From Paracoccaceae bacterium (GTDB lineage: Bacteria; Pseudomonadota; Alphaproteobacteria; Rhodobacterales; Rhodobacteraceae): a DNA stretch of 64,000 nt. The notes under the pieces are model-generated. The model ran no database searches, was not told where the DNA came from, and saw only the letters and a program-made list of their open reading frames with translations. A program made the position numbers and the translations under genes. Position 1 is the first letter of the stretch; the number at the start of each line of letters is the position of its first letter. The stretch is taken from NCBI GenBank assembly GCA_016124615.1, contig WGNF01000008.1:1-64000 (forward strand), written 5' to 3'. Below, one piece after another: positions 26,373-35,722 of this stretch.

Positions 26373-29105
26373 TCAGCGGGCCAGCGACCACCAGCCGCGC
26401 TTTTTCGGCTTCGGCTCGCCGTCTTCGGCGACCTCCGGATCGGGGGCGGGTTGCAGCGCCTCGGCCACCGTCACCGTGTCATCCGCCATCGGCACAGCCA
26501 GCGGGGCCGCCGCTTCGGCGACCTCGGCCACCGGCGCGGGCGCGGGCATTTCCGGCGCGGGCGCGGGCGTCGGCGCAGGCGCTTCCGCCACCGGTTCCGG
26601 CGCGGGCGCCGGTTCCTCGGCCACGGGTTCCACCGGGGCCTCGGCCACCACCGGCGCTTCGGCGGCAGCTTCGACCGGGGCCGCCGGTTTGCGTGCGCGG
26701 CTGCGCGGGGCGCGCTTCTTCGGTGCCTGGGCTTCCTCGGCGACCGCTTCGGCCACGCCGCCTTCGTCGGCGGTCAGCTCTTCAACAGCGGCCTCTTCCG
26801 CCGCTTTCGGCTTGGCGCGGCTGCGGCTGCGGCGACGCGCGGGCTTGGCCGGGGCCTCGGCCTCTTCGGCCACGGGCGCGGCTTCGACCACCTCGGGTTC
26901 CGCAACGGCGGCGACATCTTCGCTCTCGTCGCCTTCGCCGTCGTCCTCGGTGCCGTCGTCGCCCTGCGCATCGGTGCCGCCCTCGGCCGGACCCGATGCG
27001 CCATTCTTGCGACGCCGACGACGACGGCGCTTCTTCTTCGGCCCGTTCGGGGCTTCGCCCGGCTCGGCCTCGGCAACCACCGCGACCTCTGCCACGTCCT
27101 CCGCTTCCGGCTCGTCCTCTTCGATCTCGACCTCGTCCTCTTCGACCAGATCATCCATCAGCGAGGTATCGACCGACACCACGGGATGCGCTTCGGGCAC
27201 GATGCGCAGCGCGGTCTTGAACTTCTCGATCGAGAAATCGGGGCTGATCAGACTGGGATCGGCCTCGATGCGCACCGACATGCCATAGCGCAACTCGATC
27301 TGCGCGATGTGCTCGCGCTTCTGGTTCATCAGGAAGTTGACGATGGCGACCGGCGCCTTCAGCAGCACCTCGCGCGAGCGTTTGCGGGTCCCCTCTTCCT
27401 CCAGCTGGCGCAGGATCGACAGCGCAAGACTGTCATCCGAGCGGATCAGCCCGGTGCCGTGGCAATGCGGGCAAGGCGCCGTGGTCGCCTCCAGCATCCC
27501 CGGCCGCAGGCGCTGGCGGCTCATCTCCAAGAGGCCGAAGCCCGAGATGCGGCCGATCTGGATGCGCGCGCGGTCGGTCTTCAGCTTGTCCTTCAGCCGC
27601 TTTTCGACGGCGAGGTTGTTGCGCCGCTCTTCCATGTCGATGAAGTCGATCACGATCAGGCCGGCAAGGTCGCGCAGCCGCAGTTGGCGCGCGATCTCTT
27701 CCGCCGCTTCGGTGTTCGTCTTCAGCGCGGTTTCCTCGATCGAGCCTTCCTTGGTGGCCCGGCCAGAGTTCACGTCGATCGCCACCAACGCCTCGGTGAT
27801 GCCGATCACGATGTAGCCGCCCGATTTGAGCTGCACCACCGGGTTGAACATGCCGTTGAGGTAGGTTTCCACCTGATAGCGCGCGAACAGCGGCATCTGC
27901 TCGTTGTACTGCTGCACCACCTTGGCGTGGGACGGCATGATCATCTTCATGAAGTCCTTGGCGACGCGGTAGCCTTCGGCACCCTCCACCAGAACCTCTT
28001 CGATCTCGCGCGTGTAAAGGTCGCGGATCGTGCGCTTGATCAGGTTGCCTTCTTCGTAGATCGGCGCGGGCGCGATGGATTTCAGCGTCAGCGCGCGGAT
28101 CTCTTCCCAAAGCCGCATCAGGTATTCGTAGTCGCGCTTGATCTCGGCCTTGGTGCGCTTGGCACCGGCCGTGCGGATGATCAGGCCGGCGCCTTCCGGC
28201 ACCTCGATCTCGCCCGCGATCTCCTTGAGTTTCTTGCGGTCTGCGACCTGGGTGATCTTGCGCGAAATGCCACCGCCACGCGCGGTGTTGGGCATCAGCA
28301 CGCAATAGCGCCCGGCAAGCGAAAGATAGGTGGTCAGCGCCGCGCCCTTGTTGCCGCGCTCTTCCTTGACGACCTGGACCAGCATGATCTGCCGGACCTT
28401 GACGACTTCCTGGATCTTGTATTTCCGCGCCCGCGGCTTGCGCGGCTGGCGGATTTCCTCGGCGACGTCTTCCTCGGCGATCGACTCGATTTCTTCGTCG
28501 TTGTCGGCGGCGTGGTCGAGCGCGCGATAGCGGCGTTCGCTGCGCTCTTCGCCGGTTTCCTCGTGCGGCTCTTCGGCGGGCGCGGCGGCGGCCTCTGCTG
28601 CGGGCGCCTCCGGCGCGGCGGCCTCGATCACGGCCGTCTCTTCGGCCGTGGCATCGTAAAGCGCATCGGCGCCGCGATCCTCGCCCAGATCGACGACGTC
28701 CATGTTGCCGATCTCGCGGCTGGTGACGGCATCGCCGTTGGCGGCCTCTTCGGCACGCGGCTGCGGGCGCGGGCGACGGGTGCGTTCGCGGCCCTCGTCA
28801 TCTTCCATCGCGCGGGCATAAGCGCGCTCTTCCTCCAGCAGCGCCTTCCGGTCTGCCGTCGGGATCTGGTAGTAATCCGGGTGGATTTCCGAAAAGGCGA
28901 GGAAGCCGTGCCGGTTTCCGCCGTAATCGACGAATGCCGCCTGCAGCGAAGGCTCTACCCGCGTGACTTTCGCAAGGTAGATGTTGCCGGCGAGCTGGCG
29001 TTTGTTGACGGTTTCAAAGTCGAATTCCTCAACCTTGTTTCCGTCCACCACCACGACCCGGGTTTCCTCCGGGTGGGTGGCATCGATAAGCATCTTGGTG
29101 GCCAT
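26373..29105 (-). CDS. rne: Ribonuclease E
   Basis: 910 residues. N-terminal RNase H-like/S1 part starts MATKMLIDA; the S1 domain is split by a long acidic and Arg/Pro-rich insert (about residues 80-240), a known trait of alphaproteobacterial RNase E. The DNase I-like catalytic region follows with 'LVAIDVNSGRATKEG' and a catalytic Asp, and the zinc link 'CPHCHGTG' lies near 470-478. The C-terminal 350 residues are Ala/Glu/Pro-rich with basic patches, a degradosome scaffold, ending GWWSLAR. Initiates mRNA decay and processes rRNA. Start at 29105; the frame opens 15 bases earlier. Confidence 0.93.
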   Translation of the reverse strand: MATKMLIDATHPEETRVVVVDGNKVEEFDFETVNKRQLAGNIYLAKVTRVEPSLQAAFVDYGGNRHGFLAFSEIHPDYYQIPTADRKALLEEERAYARAMEDDEGRERTRRPRPQPRAEEAANGDAVTSREIGNMDVVDLGEDRGADALYDATAEETAVIEAAAPEAPAAEAAAAPAEEPHEETGEERSERRYRALDHAADNDEEIESIAEEDVAEEIRQPRKPRARKYKIQEVVKVRQIMLVQVVKEERGNKGAALTTYLSLAGRYCVLMPNTARGGGISRKITQVADRKKLKEIAGEIEVPEGAGLIIRTAGAKRTKAEIKRDYEYLMRLWEEIRALTLKSIAPAPIYEEGNLIKRTIRDLYTREIEEVLVEGAEGYRVAKDFMKMIMPSHAKVVQQYNEQMPLFARYQVETYLNGMFNPVVQLKSGGYIVIGITEALVAIDVNSGRATKEGSIEETALKTNTEAAEEIARQLRLRDLAGLIVIDFIDMEERRNNLAVEKRLKDKLKTDRARIQIGRISGFGLLEMSRQRLRPGMLEATTAPCPHCHGTGLIRSDDSLALSILRQLEEEGTRKRSREVLLKAPVAIVNFLMNQKREHIAQIELRYGMSVRIEADPSLISPDFSIEKFKTALRIVPEAHPVVSVDTSLMDDLVEEDEVEIEEDEPEAEDVAEVAVVAEAEPGEAPNGPKKKRRRRRRRKNGASGPAEGGTDAQGDDGTEDDGEGDESEDVAAVAEPEVVEAAPVAEEAEAPAKPARRRSRSRAKPKAAEEAAVEELTADEGGVAEAVAEEAQAPKKRAPRSRARKPAAPVEAAAEAPVVAEAPVEPVAEEPAPAPEPVAEAPAPTPAPAPEMPAPAPVAEVAEAAAPLAVPMADDTVTVAEALQPAPDPEVAEDGEPKPKKRGWWSLAR

Positions 29106-29531
29106 GTTTGTCCATTGCACCCGGCGGGGCGAGAGCCGCGCGGACGGATCCGGGCGGGCGGCTCACAACGATCGGGTGACTTGTTCGGGCGAAGCGGGCC
29201 GTCGGACAGACACACCGATGCACCGAAGGGCGCCCGGTCGGGCGTCCCAGTCTCGGCTTCGGCAGGTCTGTGCAGCCCATCGCGGTTGTTCCAGGGCACC
29301 GATGTCGGCACCCGTCCTATCAGCCCGACGCGTCACCGACCGTCCGGGCAATTCATTGGTCTTGCGACCCATCGACCGACCGACTCCGATCGCAAGGGCA
29401 AGATGCCCGTCATCGGAATCAGCGGCGAAACTGACTCGGCGGGTCCGGTTCGGCGACACGGAACCCCCGTCCCGAGACTTTAGCGGGTCGCAAGAGGAAA
29501 AGACAATGGAAATTCTGCGCCGGGCATTCGC
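29106..29531. other. Gene-free stretch upstream of rne
   Basis: A 426-base stretch between the RNase E start and the end of the small zinc-ribbon gene, which reads in the same direction. It must hold the rne promoter and probably a long 5' untranslated region; RNase E is classically autoregulated through such a leader in enterobacteria. I cannot show that structure here. Confidence 0.4.
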
Positions 29532-29741
29532 CTAATGCGCGAGCGTGTGGCTGATCATAAATCCGGCGGTGGCCACCCCCCCCAGCACGACCAGCGCCAC
29601 CGCGACCGGCAGCAGAATGATCGGCAGCCGCTGCGCGAAGCTCTTGGGCTGGTGGCACTTGCCGCACACAGGCGAAAACATACGCGTATCATGACCACAG
29701 TAGCGGCATGTAACGCCGCGCACGTTCATCAATGCTGACAT
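29532..29741 (-). CDS. Small zinc-ribbon membrane protein, function unknown
   Basis: 69 residues. 'CRYCGHDTRMFSPVCGKCH' provides two CxxC knuckles for one zinc ion; residues about 42-64 form a single membrane helix. I placed the start at ATG 29741 because AAGGG lies 6 bases upstream; ATG at 29747 is too close to it. No family assigned. Downstream gene of the DctBD-like pair, but 225 bases away and probably separate. Confidence 0.55.
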   Translation of the reverse strand: MSALMNVRGVTCRYCGHDTRMFSPVCGKCHQPKSFAQRLPIILLPVAVALVVLGGVATAGFMISHTLAH

Positions 29742-29966
29742 CGGCATCCCTTGGAACCGGCCCCAACGACGTTGAGTCCAGTTCGCCTCAACGCGAATCT
29801 CCTGTCCTTTAGTAAGCCCTCACCCCGGCCGAAAGTCCACCGTGCAGGCGCGGCATCCGCCGCAATCCCGCACTCCGTCGGCCCCATGCAACATCTTCAG
29901 GCGGTGGTTCCGGAATTGATGAACCTTTCGCACATCATTTGACAGGCGCGGGGCGTGACGCCCGAT

Positions 29967-31298
29967 TCAGACGTAGTCGCCACGGCTCAGCCCGTACTTC
30001 GCCATCTTCTCGTTCAGCGTCCGGCGCGGCAGGCAAAGTTCCTCCATCACCGCGACGATAGAGCCCTTGTGGCGGCGCATCGTGTTGTCGATCAGCATCC
30101 GCTCGAACGCATCCACGTAATCCTTCAACGGCTTGCCTTCGGTGGTCAGCGCCGGGGCCGTCGCCTCGTTGTCTGCCATCAGCAGCGAGGCGATGGTGCC
30201 GGTGCCGCGGCGGTTCTGCAGCACCGCGCGTTCGGCGATGTTCACCAGCTGGCGCACGTTGCCGGGCCAGGGCGCCTGCAGCAGTTGCGCGGCCTCCTGC
30301 GCGGTCAGTTGCGGCGCGTCGCAGCCGTATTCCTCGGCGAACTGCTCGGCCATGCGGGTGAACAGCGTCAGGATATCCTCGCCCCGCGTCCTGAGCGGCG
30401 GCAGGGTGATCTTCAGCGCCGCCAACCGGTAGTAAAGGTCGGGGCGCAGCGTTTCTTCCAGCGTGCGGTCGGGCGCGTGTTCGTTGCAGATCGCGATGAT
30501 CCGCGTCTCGGCGGGCAGCCCCTGTTCGTTGATCTGGGTCAGCAGGCGGGCCTGCATCCCCTGGCTCAGTGCCTCGATGTCTTCAAGGCACAGCGTGCCG
30601 CCCCGCGCCTCTTCCACCAGCGGCAGACCGCTGCCTTCCTCGGTCGGGCCGAAAAGCCGCGTCGCCAACGTATCCTCGGAAAACGCGGCGCAAGAGATGG
30701 TGACGAACTTGCGCCCCGCCCTTGGCCCCACCGCATGCAGCGCATGGGCCACCAGCGTCTTGCCGGTACCGGTCTCGCCGTCGATCAGCACATGCCCGTC
30801 GGCCTGCCCCAGATCGAGGATATCCTCGCGCAGGCGTTCCATCACCGCCGACGAGCCGATCAGCTTGCGCATCAGCACCGTGCCATCCGACAGCTCGCGC
30901 CGCAGCGCACGGTTGTCCAGCGTCAGCCGCCGCGCCTGCGTCGCGCGCTTGACCAGTTCGGTCATCCGATCCGGGTTGAACGGCTTTTCCAGAAAGTCGT
31001 AGGCGCCAAGCCGCATCGCCTCGACCGCCATCGGCACGTCGCCATGCCCGGTGATCATGATCACCGGCAGGCCGGAATCCATGCTCATCAGCCGCTTCAG
31101 AAGGGCCATGCCATCCATCCCCGGCATCTTGATGTCGCTGACCACGACGCCGGCGAAATCGGACCCGATCGCCTTCAGCGCATCTTCGGCACTGCCGTGG
31201 GCTTCGGTGTCGAACCCCGACAGCGCCAGCCACTGGCTGATCGACTGCCGCATGTCCTGTTCGTCGTCGACGATCGCCACTTTCATCGCACGCGCCAT
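29967..31298 (-). CDS. dctD: DctD-like response regulator, AAA+ without the GAFTGA loop
   Basis: 443 residues. A receiver domain (about 5-120, phospho-Asp in 'VVVSDIKMPGMDG'), an AAA+ domain (about 140-350) with Walker A 'GETGTGKT', and a Fis-type HTH near the C-terminus ('KGSIVAVMEEL...RTLNEKMAKYG'). The GAFTGA sigma-54 contact loop is replaced by 'LFGPTEEGSGLPLVEEARGG', roughly ten residues short of a normal DctD, and Walker B reads LEDI where most members have LDEI. ATG at 31298 follows GAGGG. Partner of dctB directly upstream. Confidence 0.85.
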   Translation of the reverse strand: MARAMKVAIVDDEQDMRQSISQWLALSGFDTEAHGSAEDALKAIGSDFAGVVVSDIKMPGMDGMALLKRLMSMDSGLPVIMITGHGDVPMAVEAMRLGAYDFLEKPFNPDRMTELVKRATQARRLTLDNRALRRELSDGTVLMRKLIGSSAVMERLREDILDLGQADGHVLIDGETGTGKTLVAHALHAVGPRAGRKFVTISCAAFSEDTLATRLFGPTEEGSGLPLVEEARGGTLCLEDIEALSQGMQARLLTQINEQGLPAETRIIAICNEHAPDRTLEETLRPDLYYRLAALKITLPPLRTRGEDILTLFTRMAEQFAEEYGCDAPQLTAQEAAQLLQAPWPGNVRQLVNIAERAVLQNRRGTGTIASLLMADNEATAPALTTEGKPLKDYVDAFERMLIDNTMRRHKGSIVAVMEELCLPRRTLNEKMAKYGLSRGDYV

Positions 31299-31305
31299 TA
31301 CACCC

Positions 31306-33072
31306 TCACTCTGCTGCTTCAACGCCCGGCGTCAGTATGGGCAGTTGCACTTCGAACACCGCGCCGCCGCTTTCGCCGTTGCGCGCCGTCAGCCGCCCGC
31401 CCAAGTCCTTGACGATGCCGGACGAGATCGCAAGCCCCAGCCCGACCCCCTCGCCCGGCTTCTTGGTGGTGTAGAACGGTTCGAACAGCTGGTCGAGATT
31501 CTCGATGCCGTGGCCGTTGTCGCGCACCGTCAGCGTCGCCGTTTCGCCCGCCGACAGCAGGATGTCGATGCGCGGATCGGCCTCGCCCTTGGTCGCATCC
31601 AGCGCGTTGCGCAGCAGGTTGATGATCACCTGCTCGTAACGGATGCGGTCGGCCATCACCATCACCGGGGTGCGCGGCAGCGCCCGCGTAATTTTCACCG
31701 CGCGGGTTTTCAACTGCGGCTCCATCATCGACAAAGCCGTGGAAACACAATGCCTTGCATCCACAGGCTCAAACGCCTGCCCGCCTTTGCGGGCGTAGGA
31801 TTTCAGCTGCCGGGTGATTGCGCCCATGCGGTCGATCAGGTCGTCGATGCGCTGGAACGACGACAGCGCCTCATCCGGCCGCTTGCGCAGCAGCAAGAGC
31901 CGCGCGCCCGCCAGATAGGTCTTCATCGCGGCCAGCGGCTGGTTCAACTCGTGGCTGACCGCGGCCGCCATTTCCCCCAGCGCGGCCAGCTTGGACGACT
32001 GCGCCAGCGTCTGTTCGGCAAGGCTCAGGTCTTTCTGCACCTTCTCGCGTTCGGCAATTTCCCGCTGCAGCCGAACGTTCAACTGGCGCAGTTCCGCCGA
32101 CTCGCGCTGGAACAGCACCGACTGCGACACCGCGCGCCGCGACAGGATGTAGAAGGCCAGCGCCAGCAGGATGGCAAAGCCCATGATCTCCAGCGCCAGC
32201 ACGGCGTTCACCTGCTCGCGGATCGAATCGTAGCGGGTGAAGGCGGTCAGCTTCCAGCCGCGGAACGGGATGGTGGACGAGTTCTGCATCACCGCCATGC
32301 CGCGCAGATAGGCGTCGGGGCGGGCCCGGGTCCAGTCGGCGGTGACGTTCCACGCCCGCTCGATCGCCGAGGGTGCATCGCGCGCCACCAGCGCATCCTT
32401 CAGCTTCAGGCCGCGCCAGCGCGGTTCGGTCGACAGGATGATCTGGCCTTCGCTGTCGGTCGCCACCACCGCATCGGAAAAGCCCGCCCAGCTGCGCTCG
32501 TACTTGCTCAGGTCGACCTCGACGACGATGACGCCGATGGTCGCGTTGGCCTGGCTCACGCTGCGCGAATAGGTGAACTCGAACCCGCCGGAATCGCGCG
32601 GGTTGACGGTGAACACCGAATCCTTGGCCCGCTGCGCCTCGAGGAACGAGGGCGAGGCCTTCAGGTTGGTTCCGATCCGGTTGCGGTCGGTCGAGGCGAC
32701 GACGCGACCGTCATTGTCCAGCAGCACGATCGCCGCCGCGCCAATCTCGGCCTGCAACGAGATCAGGCGCTGCGAGGTGGCGGTGAAATCGGTGGTGGTC
32801 AGCGCCTCGATCAGCGCGGGGTCGCGCGACAGCAGAAGCGGCACCACCGATGTCCGCTGCAACTCGCTGATCACGTTGCCGGAATAAAGCGCGAGCCGCA
32901 GGATGGCCCGGTTGCGCGTCGTTTCGGTAAAGCGCTGGGTCAGCACATCATTGGTCATCAGCACAAGGCCGATTGCCACCAGCACCAGCACGCCGACGAT
33001 GATCCGGGCCAGCCACGGCGGGCGCCGGACCGGCACGGGCGAAGGATCGTCGGAAGGATCGCGCGGTTTCAT
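31306..33072 (-). CDS. dctB: DctB-like sensor histidine kinase
   Basis: 588 residues. Membrane segment at about 22-42, a periplasmic dCache-type sensor (about 45-290), second membrane segment (about 292-312), coiled coil, H-box 'AAVSHELNQPLAAMK' and ATPase motifs 'INLLRNALDATKG' and 'GVGLGLAIS'. In rhizobia and Rhodobacter DctB senses C4-dicarboxylates. No dctPQM transporter is adjacent, so ligand identity is inferred. Stop lies 7 bases before the dctD start. Confidence 0.87.
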   Translation of the reverse strand: MKPRDPSDDPSPVPVRRPPWLARIIVGVLVLVAIGLVLMTNDVLTQRFTETTRNRAILRLALYSGNVISELQRTSVVPLLLSRDPALIEALTTTDFTATSQRLISLQAEIGAAAIVLLDNDGRVVASTDRNRIGTNLKASPSFLEAQRAKDSVFTVNPRDSGGFEFTYSRSVSQANATIGVIVVEVDLSKYERSWAGFSDAVVATDSEGQIILSTEPRWRGLKLKDALVARDAPSAIERAWNVTADWTRARPDAYLRGMAVMQNSSTIPFRGWKLTAFTRYDSIREQVNAVLALEIMGFAILLALAFYILSRRAVSQSVLFQRESAELRQLNVRLQREIAEREKVQKDLSLAEQTLAQSSKLAALGEMAAAVSHELNQPLAAMKTYLAGARLLLLRKRPDEALSSFQRIDDLIDRMGAITRQLKSYARKGGQAFEPVDARHCVSTALSMMEPQLKTRAVKITRALPRTPVMVMADRIRYEQVIINLLRNALDATKGEADPRIDILLSAGETATLTVRDNGHGIENLDQLFEPFYTTKKPGEGVGLGLAISSGIVKDLGGRLTARNGESGGAVFEVQLPILTPGVEAAE

Positions 33073-33118
33073 CGACGCAGATTACGCCGCGCCGCGCGCC
33101 GCCTCAAGCGCCGGGCGC

Positions 33119-33787
33119 TCAGGCCGGCGCCATGACGCCGAGCAGCGAGCGAAACAGCACCGCGCCATCGGTGCCGCCCTGCGCCGGGTCGATGCAGCGT
33201 TCCGGGTGCGGCATCATCCCCAGCACGCGACGGTTCGCCGACAGGACACCCGCGATCGCATCGACCGAGCCGTTGGGGTTGTCGCAATAGCGCAAAGCGA
33301 CGCGATCCTCATCGGTCAGCCGCGCCACCAGATCGGCGTCGGCGGTATAGTTGCCATCATGGTGCGCGATCGGGATCGCCACCGTGTCGCCCTTGTGCCA
33401 GCCCGCGGTATAGGCGCTGTCGGCGGTCGCCACGGTCAGCTCGACCGTGCGGCAGACGAACTTCAGCCCGGCGTTGCGCATCAGCGCGCCCGGCAGCAGC
33501 CCGGTCTCTGTCAGCACCTGAAAGCCGTTGCAGACCCCCAGTACATAGCCGCCGCGCCCGGCATGGGCGACAATGGCCGCCGAGACCGGCGAGCGCGCAG
33601 CGATGGCGCCGCAGCGCAGGTAATCGCCGAACGAGAAGCCGCCGGGGATGCCCACGATGTCGGTGCCCGCGGGCAGTTCGGTATCCTTGTGCCAGACCCG
33701 GACCACATCGGCCCCCGCGGCCGCGAAGGCTTCGGCAAGGTCGCGGTCGCAGTTGGACCCCGGAAAGGTGATGACGGCGGCTTTCAT
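33119..33787 (-). CDS. purQ: Phosphoribosylformylglycinamidine synthase subunit PurQ
   Basis: 222 residues, a class I glutamine amidotransferase with nucleophile Cys in '[11 protein letters not shown]' (about residue 87) and catalytic His/Glu in '[11 protein letters not shown]'. Delivers ammonia to the PurL subunit with PurS in purine synthesis. ATG at 33787 follows GGGGAG. In this genome purQ is 6 kb from purC-purS, on the opposite strand. Confidence 0.95.
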   Translation of the reverse strand: MKAAVITFPGSNCDRDLAEAFAAAGADVVRVWHKDTELPAGTDIVGIPGGFSFGDYLRCGAIAARSPVSAAIVAHAGRGGYVLGVCNGFQVLTETGLLPGALMRNAGLKFVCRTVELTVATADSAYTAGWHKGDTVAIPIAHHDGNYTADADLVARLTDEDRVALRYCDNPNGSVDAIAGVLSANRRVLGMMPHPERCIDPAQGGTDGAVLFRSLLGVMAPA

Positions 33788-33859
33788 GGCGGCGGCTCCC
33801 CTGTTGGCGGTGCAGATGCGATACCCCAGATCGACGCCCCGTTCCAGATCAAAGCCGCA

Positions 33860-34501
33860 TCAGCGCAGCCGCGCCAGCGTGGGGGTCAGATCGCCATAGC
33901 CGGTAAAGCGCCGCTCATACGCCAGCCCCAGCCGCGCGGCGCAATCCTGCGCCTTGGCATCCAGCGCGGGGTCATCGGTCTGCGCCTGATAGACCAGCTT
34001 GGTGTAGTTGCCAAACAGCATGTCACGCAGCTCGGGATGGCGGTCGAGGCCCATCGGCTTCCAGACGAAGGCATCGAACTGCCGCACCAGAAAATCGGTC
34101 AGGTAGAAGGCGGTGAACTCGGTTTCGGCAAGCTCGGCAAAGGTCGCGTTGCCCTCGAAGAACGAATAGCAATGCGGGCCCTCGACCATCTCGACGCCCA
34201 GTTCGGCGCATTTCGCCTGCAACAGGCCGCCGGTGCCGCAATCGGCGTAGACGACGAAGATCGTCTCATAGGTCGCGCGATGCGTGGTTACCGCCGCCTC
34301 CACCGCCGCCGGAATGCGGTCGGGCCACAGGTGCAGGTTGGCGGGCAGGCAGGTCAGGTCCATGTGGTCCCAGCCGTTCGCCCGTTTCAGCGCCAGGATC
34401 TCATGCGCCAGCGCCCCGCAGGCCAAAAGCAGCACGCGCCCCTGCGGGCGGTCCAGCGGCAGGCCCGCCTCGGTCAGCGTGGTGTCGTCGGGTTCGACCA
34501 T
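33860..34501 (-). CDS. DUF1638 family protein
   Basis: 213 residues, begins MVEPDDTTL. Matches DUF1638, which has conserved features 'VLLLACGALAHEI', 'YADCGTGG' and 'GPHCYSFFEG' with several cysteines (about 28, 84, 105). Members are found beside corrinoid methyltransferase genes; the function is not established. ATG at 34501 follows GGAGG and begins one base after the tetR stop, so both are one operon. A corrinoid gene lies about 1.2 kb away. Confidence 0.8.
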   Translation of the reverse strand: MVEPDDTTLTEAGLPLDRPQGRVLLLACGALAHEILALKRANGWDHMDLTCLPANLHLWPDRIPAAVEAAVTTHRATYETIFVVYADCGTGGLLQAKCAELGVEMVEGPHCYSFFEGNATFAELAETEFTAFYLTDFLVRQFDAFVWKPMGLDRHPELRDMLFGNYTKLVYQAQTDDPALDAKAQDCAARLGLAYERRFTGYGDLTPTLARLR

Positions 34502-34502
34502 C

Positions 34503-35108
34503 TCAGCCTCCGGTCCTGGGGCAGAGGTAGCGATCCACCACCGCCTCGGCAAGGGTGCGGGCCGTCACCGCGGCCGCTGCGGGGGAAAGCCGGGCGATGT
34601 CGGTCAGTGCGATCAGCGCCTCGATCCCGGTCACCGCCGCCATTGCCGCCACCAGCGCCTCTGCGCGGTCGGGCGGCAGGGCGCCCGGCGCCTCGGCCAG
34701 CGCGTGGCGCAGATAGTCCATCCGGCGCGCGCCCCGCCGCTGTTCGGGCGCCCGCCCCTCGGCCGCAAGGTCGAGCGTGCGGGCAAGATAGCGGCGGAAC
34801 TGCGCCTCGTGCGCCTGCGCCAGCGCGAACATGTAGACCGAGACGGCGATCAGCCGGTCGCGCAGCCCCTCGGCCCCGGCCACGACGGCCTCGTAGGGCA
34901 GCACCTGCACATCCAGCCCCGCCTCCAGCACCAGCGCCTGGGCATCGGGGAAATAGCGGTAGGCGGTGGCCTTCGAAATGCCCTGCTCGGCCGCCGCGGC
35001 CACCACCGTCACCGGCTCGTCCCGCGCCATCAGCGCCCGCGCGCCAGCCAGGATCGCCTCGCGGGTGCGGCGGCGCTGTTGCGGGCGGGTGGCGGGCGTG
35101 TCGGTCAT
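34503..35108 (-). CDS. TetR family transcriptional regulator
   Basis: 201 residues. The N-terminal HTH (about 13-60) contains the TetR signature 'TVVAAAAEQGISKATAYRYFPDA'; the rest is a helical ligand domain without obvious ligand clues. Divergent from a cupin gene with two palindromes between them (35141-35174), so it probably represses itself, DUF1638 and the cupin gene. Confidence 0.88.
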   Translation of the reverse strand: MTDTPATRPQQRRRTREAILAGARALMARDEPVTVVAAAAEQGISKATAYRYFPDAQALVLEAGLDVQVLPYEAVVAGAEGLRDRLIAVSVYMFALAQAHEAQFRRYLARTLDLAAEGRAPEQRRGARRMDYLRHALAEAPGALPPDRAEALVAAMAAVTGIEALIALTDIARLSPAAAAVTARTLAEAVVDRYLCPRTGG

Positions 35109-35140
35109 GGCGGGGCGGCCTCCGGATGGCGGATTGTTAT

Positions 35141-35174
35141 TGAGACTGCAGTCTCATTATGGTACTGCAGTATC
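35141..35174. promoter_or_regulatory. Tandem palindromes, likely TetR operators
   Basis: Perfect 16-bp palindrome TGAGACTGCAGTCTCA at 35141-35156 and a related GGTACTGCAGTATC at 35161-35174, both centred on CTGCAG and 19 bases apart centre to centre, in the tetR/cupin divergent gap. Confidence 0.7.
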
Positions 35175-35208
35175 ACTTACTGCGACTCACCGGTCAAGGA
35201 GAATGACC

Positions 35209-35670
35209 ATGCCAGCGACACCGCACCGCACCTATGACGTGCTCGGGCTTCTTCTGAAGTTCCGCGCGTTTCCCTCTGAAACAAATGGCAAATTCTGCCT
35301 CGTGGATTGCCTCGTCCCGCCCGGCCTCGGGGCACCGCCCAATGCCCATCCGGGTGAAGCCGAGTGCTTCATAGTGTCGGAAGGCCAGTTCGACTTCGTC
35401 ATCGGCGAGACGACCCGCCGCGCTGGCCCCGGCGAGATCGTGGTGGTGCCCGAAGGCGCGTTGCACGCCTTCCGTTGCACCGGCACGGCGCCGGGCCGCG
35501 TGCTGATCGTGAACGCGCCGGGCAAGATGCACGAGGTCTTCTTTACCGGCGTGGGTCGGCCCCTGCCGGAAGAGACGACAGCGCCGCAGCCACCCGTCGG
35601 CCCGCCCGACATCGCCCGCGTCCTTGCCGTGGCCAGCGCCGCCGGGATGCAGATCCCGATCCCCGCGTAA
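35209..35670 (+). CDS. Cupin domain protein
   Basis: 153 residues with the cupin metal site in the order 'HPGEAECFIVSEGQFDFVIG' and 'GALHAF' (about residues 46-95). Function unresolved; could bind a small ligand or act as an enzyme. Start at 35209, 7 bases after AAGGAG; the ATG at 35203 is only one base from it. Divergent from the TetR gene, the likely regulator. Confidence 0.82.
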   Translation: MPATPHRTYDVLGLLLKFRAFPSETNGKFCLVDCLVPPGLGAPPNAHPGEAECFIVSEGQFDFVIGETTRRAGPGEIVVVPEGALHAFRCTGTAPGRVLIVNAPGKMHEVFFTGVGRPLPEETTAPQPPVGPPDIARVLAVASAAGMQIPIPA

Positions 35671-35677
35671 GACGAAA

Positions 35678-35699
35678 AAGGGCCCCGCAAGGGGCCCTT
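35678..35699. terminator. Bidirectional terminator between cupin and corrinoid genes
   Basis: 9-bp perfect stem AAGGGCCCC / GGGGCCCTT with GCAA loop between convergent genes, with A-run on the left side and TTC on the right. Confidence 0.8.
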
Positions 35700-35722
35700 C
35701 ACACGCGCCATCCGGCATCGGT

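Noticed and set aside
26097-29483. A 1128-residue plus-strand frame opposite rne
   Set aside because: Shadow of RNase E; composition is low-complexity Arg/His/Gly and it has no domain.
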